Assembly (NCBI GenBank): GCA_002335605.1
Contig: BEDY01000001.1
Coordinates: 496,001 to 560,000, forward strand
Length of the DNA stretch: 64,000 nt
Reading direction: 5' to 3'
DNA from: Prillingera fragicola
Lineage: Eukaryota; Basidiomycota; Tremellomycetes; Trichosporonales; Trichosporonaceae
The position numbers and the translations under genes were made by a program. The notes beneath the pieces are model-generated. The model was not told the origin of the DNA. It saw only the letters and a list, made by a program, of their open reading frames with translations, and ran no database searches. This document shows, piece after piece, positions 57,887 through 64,000 of this stretch (position 1 is its first letter; each line of letters begins with the position of its first letter).

Positions 57887-58386
57887 GTGAAAGGCATGTA
57901 ATGTCGCAGACTGCGTGCTCTGCCAGCGTATGCCAGGACAATTACGTTAGCGACTGTGCTATAGAACACTCCTAATGCAACGCGTCCTTGGGCATTGGGT
58001 GGATTATTATCGTTGTTGCATTACAATACAGATACGGCCAGTACAACTGCACATTGTGCGACTTCTTCTCTTTCTGTCATTCTCTCGTGACGACCGCCAA
58101 GCTCTGCGTTTCGTTAACTACTACTCTCAGTCACCAGACGACGGAGCAAGCAAGCACGCAGGAGTAAATCCCTCAGTGTAACTATGAACTAGGATCCCCC
58201 ATCGCACGGAAACGACGGACACCCCCCTCTGGTCCGCAAAGGCCAAAACGGCCCGCGGGAAGGTTGCGCCGCCTGGGACACATATGTCCCCCGGCTGGGC
58301 CCACGTAAATGGGTGATTTAAAAGTTTTTCGTCCTTGGGAATCATGGTTGCTTGTAATGCGAGATGTGAATGGAGTACTCACTGGC
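57887..58386. other. Convergent 3' intergenic region
   Basis: AT-richer 3' flanks of the four-TM gene and the TAF13-like gene. No gene or element recognised. Confidence 0.55.
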
Positions 58387-59919
58387 TTAGACGTCCCGCT
58401 TGGTAGGGCTGGGAGCCACAGACGCGCTGCCGCGGTCGCGCTTCTTATATGGCCTCGTCGGACCCTTCTTCTTGGGGGCGACGGGCGCGTTGGGATCTAG
58501 ATTCTTCTTCCAGCCCTTCTTGGGGCCAGGCTTCTTGCGCTCCTCTGGGTTCTTGGGCGGGCGGCCACGACGCTTGGCATCGGGGACGTTCTGCGCAGCA
58601 TCGACCAGCCGACGCTTGGCGCCAGCCCCGTGATCCTGCTCGCCGTCGAGACCCAGAAAGTTTTTTCCCACACTCGCAATGAGGTCGGTGTGCGAAGGGT
58701 TGGTCACACGCTTGCTTGACTGGATCTCGTTGGACATGTACATCATGTCGTCCCAACGGCTTAGGTACTTGCGAAGGTACGAGTGCGAGGCAAGGCGATG
58801 ACGCAGGACGTCGTGGGACAACTGGACAGGCTGGTGAGCCTGGTTGGGCCCGCCACGCATGGGTTGGATCGGGCGACAAAAGTCGGCAAGGAACTCGAAC
58901 ACCATGTCCTCGACAAAGTCGACAGAATCAACATCGGGTTCGACGACATCGCCAGCGGCGTACATCAGGCGGGCAATCTCGCCACGCATGGAACCACGGA
59001 GACCATCGTCCGCACGGCGGCGACCTGCAGCCCCTGAATCGTTGGCATGCTCGTCGGCTGCAGCTGTTGCAGTCCGGTAGCCCGCGGTAAGAGGCGATGG
59101 CTGGGCACGCTGGTCGGGAACCTCGACACGCAATCGCTTGACAGGATCCTTCGCAGGACGCTGCCTAGCTGGTGCCGCAGCGGGAGCAGGTCGGCGGTTG
59201 GCAGCTGCGTTCGAGGCAGGCGTACCAGGAGCACCAGAAGTGTTGGGCAATAGCGACGGATGGAACACTTGAGCCTGAGAGCCCGGACGAGGAGGCCCAG
59301 CTTGGGATGCGTTCTGCGCAGCGATACGCTGCCGAGCAATCCAGTTGGCGTGAACCTGTCGTTGTTGCTGCGGCGGCAGTGCAATAAAAAGCTGCAACGC
59401 CTGGTTCTGCGTGTACGCGGGCGGAGGAGGCGCAGCGTTTTGGGCAGCCAATGTGGCCTGCTGCTGATGGTACTGAGCAGCATGGAACAGGGCAACCTGG
59501 CGCAACGTCTCCTGCGAGACTGGCGCTTGGGTAGGACCCGCGGCGCCTGGCGTGGCGGGCGCGGAAGCGTTCCCTGCTGCTGCAGGCGTTGCCACAGGCG
59601 CTGGCGAAGCTGAAGGTGCAGCTACAGGAGCAACTACTGGAACCGGAGGCGTGGCCACAGGGAGCGTTGGAGTTGCGACCGGCGTGGGCACGGCTGACGC
59701 TGGCACTGGTGTAACAGCCGGCGAGACAGCAGGTAATGCCGGCTGGGACTGCACAGGGGCCATGACAGGCGCGACGGGGACTGCCGGGACCACTGGGATC
59801 GACGGAGTCGTCACTGGCGATGGTTGAGCTGCAACAGTCGTTGTCGCTCCAGGAGCTTGCTGCTGCAACATTGCTGGCGACACGACCGCGGGGGGTAAAC
59901 CGTTCGGAAACTGCGACAT
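58387..59919 (-). CDS. TAF13-like TFIID subunit with long N-terminus and AT-hooks
   Basis: Single coding exon, 510 residues from MSQFPNGLPP. The TAF13 histone fold lies at about residues 320-420: GEIARLMYAAGDVVEP, SVDFVEDMVFEFLADFCRPI, VQLSHDVLRHRLASHSYLRK and YLSRWDDMMYMSNEIQSSKR. TAF13 pairs with TAF11 in TFIID, which binds core promoters with TBP. Odd: TAF13 is normally 120-170 residues, but here about 310 residues of Pro/Ala/Val/Gln-rich low-complexity sequence precede the fold (PVATPTLPVATPPVPV type repeats and a Gln-rich helix). A basic tail with AT-hook-like motifs follows (AKRRGRPPKNPEERKKPGPK). A 5' UTR intron probably spans 60022-59921, ending one base before the ATG. An Spt3-like origin of the fold is an alternative. 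Confidence 0.75.
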   Translation of the reverse strand: MSQFPNGLPPAVVSPAMLQQQAPGATTTVAAQPSPVTTPSIPVVPAVPVAPVMAPVQSQPALPAVSPAVTPVPASAVPTPVATPTLPVATPPVPVVAPVAAPSASPAPVATPAAAGNASAPATPGAAGPTQAPVSQETLRQVALFHAAQYHQQQATLAAQNAAPPPPAYTQNQALQLFIALPPQQQRQVHANWIARQRIAAQNASQAGPPRPGSQAQVFHPSLLPNTSGAPGTPASNAAANRRPAPAAAPARQRPAKDPVKRLRVEVPDQRAQPSPLTAGYRTATAAADEHANDSGAAGRRRADDGLRGSMRGEIARLMYAAGDVVEPDVDSVDFVEDMVFEFLADFCRPIQPMRGGPNQAHQPVQLSHDVLRHRLASHSYLRKYLSRWDDMMYMSNEIQSSKRVTNPSHTDLIASVGKNFLGLDGEQDHGAGAKRRLVDAAQNVPDAKRRGRPPKNPEERKKPGPKKGWKKNLDPNAPVAPKKKGPTRPYKKRDRGSASVAPSPTKRDV

Positions 59920-60859
59920 CCTAAAACCATGGTCAACACTGTGCATCGGGTGCGAATCAAGTGGAATGATGGAATTTTTGTAGATCATAAAGCCGTTTTA
60001 AGCACGCTCCATCCCCGCTCACCACTGTTCAACCGCGCATCAAGATCAAGCAGCTGACGTACAAAACGCATGTCAAAAGCCGTCAACAAGACCCGATTAC
60101 CAGCCGCCAGGCGTCCACCATTACCAGAGAGACGACCAAAACGGTCGTCCTACTGGGTCAAGCAGACAGGCACGGCACGGTGAACAAGTGGGAACAAGGG
60201 AGGAATAAGAGAATGGATTGAGCTAAGAGTTTAATCCTGTCGAGGATGGGGGTCTATGGAAGGAAGTAAGGGAGCGCCCAACTTACGTCGTCCAAGAGTC
60301 GAATGGAGCTAGAAACTAGATTGGGATCGAGACCAGTGGCTACGCGGTTTGTCAGCGCCTTATTCTCTAAAACAGCAAGGAATAGTGTGAAGGAGAAGAA
60401 GATTCAGAAAAGTGTTTTGGTAAAATATGGTTATCGCTCATGACCTCTCGGAAGCAGAACTGAATAGTTGTTTCATCATAGTGATGTGGGGTGACGAAGA
60501 AGAAGGGGGACAAGCTCGTCGCTTGTGGAGGAGAAGAGACGGGATGAGAGACTCACGAGATTGTTCTCGTCCCCTTCACCAGGCTCTCATAAAGCCTGGT
60601 GATGGAGATGATTCAGTGGCACATTGGCCTACTGGGATGGAAGGAGAAAGAGGAGAGGATGGAGAGACAAAGTTGAAGTAGTCTGTCGACTGCAAACAGG
60701 TGCGAGAATGACACGAAAACGGTACAGACAACGCTCGCACCAGGCCAGGAGGCTATTCCCGCGGTAATCCCGAGTGTGGCACAGTGTACCTTCCTTTTGC
60801 CACCCAACTGTCGCTGAACTGTTCGGCCTCCACTTACTCTCTCACTTGCACAAGCAATC
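59920..60859. promoter_or_regulatory. Divergent promoter of TAF13-like and RTF2 genes, with 5' UTR intron signals
   Basis: On the minus strand GTGAGC (60022) to a TTTTAG acceptor ending at 59921 marks a probable 102-nt 5' UTR intron of the TAF13-like gene; a GTAAGT near 60287 may be another. Nothing coding was recognised in the rest. Confidence 0.5.
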
Positions 60860-61901
60860 ATGGGTGCCGACGGTGGCTCCATCCCAGACAGGCGCGACCT
60901 CGTAAAGACAAAGGGAAAGGGAGAGCAGACAGACAAAGCTCTCCAGCGTGAGCGCTTCTTTCTCTGCGCTCTGAGCAAGGTATGTTCCCTCTATGGCCGT
61001 ATGGTTCGCGTCTAACATCGCTCAGAAGCGTTTGACCAAGCCCGTGGTGGCCGACCCTCTCGGCAAGCTCTACAACAAGGATGCTATTCTCGAATATCTT
61101 ATCGACAAGACGTCGTATGGCGACGGTGACGAGATTTGTCGTTACGTCAAGGGCGTCAAGGACCTCCTCACTCTGAACTTGATGCCCAACCCAGCGGCTG
61201 TTGACACCGGCTCGGCTACGTCCATTGAGCGTGCACCCTTTGTGTGCTGGTTGAGTCTAAAGGAGATGACTGGCGCGATTCCATTCGTCGCGCTCAAGTC
61301 GTGCGGCTGCGTCTTCTCTGACGCCGCGATACGCGCGATTGTCCCTAACCTCACTCGTGGTCTCGGCAACCCTGTCAAGGATGACGCTCCGGCCGAGGAG
61401 GTTCCTTGCCCCAATTGCGGCAAGACGTTCAATCCCATCCTTCCCTCGGCGGTCCTCCCCATTGTTCCTTCACCTGTCATGCAGGACCTTCTCCTCGAGG
61501 CTCTGCTGGTTCACCGCGCCGCCACTAAGGCAAACAAGAAACGCAAGGCTGCAGCTACCGAAGAGAAGGGCGAGGCAAAGGGAGCGGCCAAGGAGGGTGC
61601 CCCAGCTAAGGCTGCACGTACCGGCTCGCGTGATAAGTCAGACTCGCCTGCTGCTGGCCGTCCGACCAAGGGTGCGCCGACCTCTGTTGGTCGCTCGGTC
61701 CAGGACAAGCTCGCAGAGCAGGAGAAGAAGCGTCTTGCGGCTCACGCCGGCATGAGTGATGCCGTCAAGGCAATGTTTGCGCCAAAGGTCGACCCCGACG
61801 CTGGAAAGAGCCAGGTCACTGACTTTTTTGGACGGACGTTTACCAGGGTGAGTTGCTGCTTGTGCCGCTGGATGAGTGCTAACAGCATGCAGTACGCGTA
61901 G
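60860..61901 (+). CDS. RTF2: Rtf2 replication termination factor
   Basis: Exons 60860-60979, 61026-61847, 61893-61901 give 316 residues. Rtf2 is a PCNA-associated fork-barrier factor in fission yeast with a degenerate RING-like Zn-binding fold. Features: MGADGGSIPDRRDLVK and the KPVVADPLGKLYNKDAILEY block (family hallmark: VVxxxLGxLYNKxAV), then CGCVFSDAAIRAIV and CPNCGKTFNPI, the Cys pairs of the RING-like fold. A Lys/Ala/Glu-rich tail with SVQDKLAEQEKKRLA precedes the end FFGRTFTRYA. The last coding exon has only nine nucleotides (Tyr-Ala-stop). Divergent from the TAF13-like gene. Confidence 0.93.
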
Positions 61902-62105
61902 AGACGAGTTGTGTCGTGTGGTATAGACTTGTTGTAAGATGCATGAGCAGCCTATCTGTAGAGCCTGGCTCCGATGTACGCCCATCAGCGCTGATCATGT
62001 TTGGCTTCCTTTTGACAGGTCACACGACACTCTGACCACCCCAGCATATGCTCACACCAACCACTCACACCCTCTTACTTCTTTTCCCACCCACTCCGCC
62101 CTGCT

Positions 62106-63629
62106 ATGCTTTCCCAACCCTCTCCAACCGCGCAACCATCGCACGCCCCGCCACTCGTGCCCTCTTCCATTCACTCGCGCAGGCAGCTCGGTTCAGGGTC
62201 GTCTCACATGCCAGCTGCCGAGGTGCATCAATGGCGAAAGCGCAAACAGGATGGCTCTGAAGTCGAGAGCAGTACCGTGGGGCTTGGGAAGGAGTTGCAG
62301 CGGGGAAGGCCAAGAGCATGCGTGAGTTCTGTAAGTCAGGTGGAATAGCAGGTACTCAAGCTGACCAGCAGAAGGAGATTGGTGTTGCTGGGCCACCCCA
62401 TGACTCGTCGCAAACGGACGCATCGCCACCATCCAAGGCTCATCGTCTGGCAACCTCTTCCTTTGGCGGACTGGGTAACACTCTTCTTCCAGAGATGCAA
62501 GACCAGCTCCCATCCTCCTGGAATCGACCCCTCACACCCCTCTCTGAGATCTTTGCAGATGCCATTGACGACCTCCCCTTTAGTGCCACCTCCCCGAACC
62601 CACACCACGAGTGGCTCGACACCCTCGCCTTGGACCCTTCTCCCTTTGCCCTACGCTTCCAAAGCGACACTCTAGTTGCAAAGACAAACGAGCCCAATCC
62701 CTTCCTCGTCCCAGGAGACACAACCATCTCGACAGCAATCCCCTCACGCCGCAAGCTCTCCCTTACGCGCTCCGCCCCATTCCACCCCTCAACGCGACCC
62801 GGCACGCCAATCCCAAACACGACAGCCTCAGTCTCCGCTCCCTTCCTACCCTATGCTGAGGAGCAACCACTCGACCTCCCCAGCACACCGAATCTGTCAC
62901 CCAGTAATTGCTCCCCTCCACCTCCAGCCGACTGGGAGCTCGAGGTCGCTCGCGGCCTGCCTCCGCGCTTCCGCGAACCCTCCTTCTCCCCACTCGCGCA
63001 CCTTGGCTCCTCCCCGACAATCCTCCAGCCTCGTCCCGTAGCGCCAGTCCAGCCTCGCCCGGCATGGCTCGACCTGCCCGAAATGGACTGGGACCCGTTC
63101 GGTTTCCACGCCGCCCAGGCTTTGACTTACCGTAGGTCGCCACACGACTCGGTTCTGACAGCCCAGAACACAAGCCCGTCACGTACCACCCCTCAGAGCC
63201 CGACACGCCACCACGCCACACACAATACTGGAACAGAAAGCCATCGTCGCCAATCACATTCTCCTCATCGAGCCCAGAAGTCCCGGCGCGACAAGAACCC
63301 GCACACGACTCTGACTCGGTACCAAACCCCGCACCTACACACAGAAGGGGCCGGACCAAACGCGGAATCTGGCGCGGCGCACGGGCCATGGCGCGCATGG
63401 CTGGTGTCGAGGACTTGCCTGGTGCGCCGTCGCCAGAGCCCGAAGAGGGGGATGCGGAGCCTGAACCCCCCGCGCAAGCTAGCAGCCCCGAGCTCAGTGA
63501 GGTGAGTTGTGCAATCATTGGGTGTTTCTGAATCAGCAGGAGGCGCTGCAGGCGCGCGCAAAGCGGATCGCGCACTATGCCGATCTCGCAGCAAACTATG
63601 AGTTACGTGTAGAGTATGTTTGGGGATAG
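62106..63629 (+). CDS. Largely disordered protein of unknown function
   Basis: Exons 62106-62321, 62369-63131, 63167-63501, 63537-63629 give 468 residues. The frame change inside the large open region near 63131 is resolved by a short intron (GTAGGT, TTCTGAC branch, acceptor at 63166), after which YHPSEPDTPPRHTQYW reads well. Pro/Ser/Thr-rich with few hydrophobic blocks (SEIFADAIDDLPFSATS, WLDLPEMDWDPFGFHA), basic GRTKRGIWRGARAMARM near residue 400, then an acidic Pro-rich region and a short C-terminal helix (EALQARAKRIAHYADLA). I recognise no family; it could be a transcriptional or cell-cycle regulator. Exons 2 and 4 begin at tandem CAGCAG acceptors. Start 62106 is uncertain. Confidence 0.65.
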
Positions 63630-63892
63630 TTGCCGATGATTCAAACGCGTCCGCCGCTTAGGCGTTTGGACGTCGAAGTTGTCGGCTGGATCCTTCCGCC
63701 GAAAGTGTACCTGTGTGCGGTCCGTTTCACAGAATAAGCTGAGTTTGAGCCGAGACGTGGCAGGATGCCGAACATCAGTTTCGTGGGCATCATCTGGGCC
63801 GGTAGCTTGTATGAAAGATGTAGCAATAACAATTACCTGGTGCATCCATGTATATTACCCAGTATATTAAGTGATGTGTGGCTGTATCGCGC

Positions 63893-63982
63893 CTAGTTGT
63901 CCTCGTTGACGACCTCGTCAAAGCAGATGCAGACGGCGGCGATGAGTGAGATGTCAACGCCGGGGGCGATGGTGACGTGGTA
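63893..63982 (-). CDS. Last exon of a LURP-one/tubby C-terminal-like protein (runs off right edge)
   Basis: The 90-nt exon after a CACAG acceptor (63983-63985) encodes YHVTIAPGVDISLIAAVCIC followed by FDEVVNEDN and a stop. The VxIAPGVDxxLIxAVxxxxDE strand-helix pattern is the C-terminal end of the DUF567/LURP-one-related family, folded like tubby. A CTGAC branch is visible just beyond. The rest of the gene is outside the window, so function cannot be assessed. Confidence 0.7.
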   Translation of the reverse strand, partial: YHVTIAPGVDISLIAAVCICFDEVVNEDN

Positions 63983-64000
63983 CTGTGTATGTCAGCTTTT

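Noticed and set aside
12289..61901. Possible DNA-repair gene cluster (BRCA2, POL4, RTF2)
   Set aside because: The genes are 15-30 kb apart with unrelated housekeeping genes between them; chance co-occurrence is the simplest explanation.

Overview
The window is nuclear DNA from a filamentous or yeast-like basidiomycete. Genes carry many short introns (about 40-130 nt) with GTRNGT donors, CTGAC/CTAAC branch sites close to the AG, GC-rich third codon positions and CT-rich leaders. The mix (a BRCA2-type Brh2, an RFX factor, eIF3l, Rtf2, Pol4 with a BRCT domain) fits Tremellomycetes; Trichosporonales is my best guess, by inference only. There is no sign of prokaryotic, viral or plasmid sequence, and I found no intact transposon, tRNA or rRNA gene.

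Layout. 1-1868 (-): 5' part of an RFX-family transcription factor running off the left edge, preceded by 6.4 kb with no supportable gene. 8263-9800 (-): NAD malate dehydrogenase with a 16-nt exon and a probable 3-nt exon. 10692-11951 (-) and 12289-15235 (+): a divergent pair, a CCNDBP1/GCIP-like acidic protein and BRCA2/Brh2. 15408-16372 (-): unknown protein. 18685-20565 (+): an unusual single-exon protein built from 62 Leu-x-x triplets. 20904-22047 (-): promethin/LDAF1-like lipid-droplet protein. 22527-24485 (+): eIF3 subunit L. 25302-27005 (+): FAD amine oxidase. 27573-28752 (+): short-chain dehydrogenase. 28862-30549 (-): divergent histone deacetylase. 31031-32939 (-): family X DNA polymerase (Pol4). 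33567-34475 (-) and 34709-35194 (+): a possible mitochondrial protein divergent from mitochondrial uS13.

36025-38397 (-): CBS/PB1 tail-anchored protein. 39567-41782 (+): F-box-like protein. 42338-45610 (+): Pmr1-type Golgi Ca/Mn ATPase. 45801-47398 (-): M20 amidohydrolase. 48001-49937 (-): methylenetetrahydrofolate reductase. 50461-51793 (-): GPN-loop GTPase 2. 54154-56550 (+): nucleotide-sugar (UDP-galactose type) transporter. 56868-57886 (+): four-TM protein. 58387-59919 (-): long TAF13-like TFIID subunit with AT-hooks. 60860-61901 (+): Rtf2. 62106-63629 (+): disordered unknown protein. 63893 to the edge (-): last exon of a LURP-one/tubby-like protein.

The genes are mostly unrelated housekeeping functions and do not form a metabolic cluster. 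Themes that recur by chance are DNA repair/replication (BRCA2, Pol4, Rtf2), transcription (RFX, HDAC, TAF13, GPN2 as RNA polymerase assembly factor) and the secretory pathway (Pmr1, sugar-nucleotide transporter). All exon coordinates were derived by eye from splice signals, reading-frame continuity and family conservation; none has been tested against transcripts.
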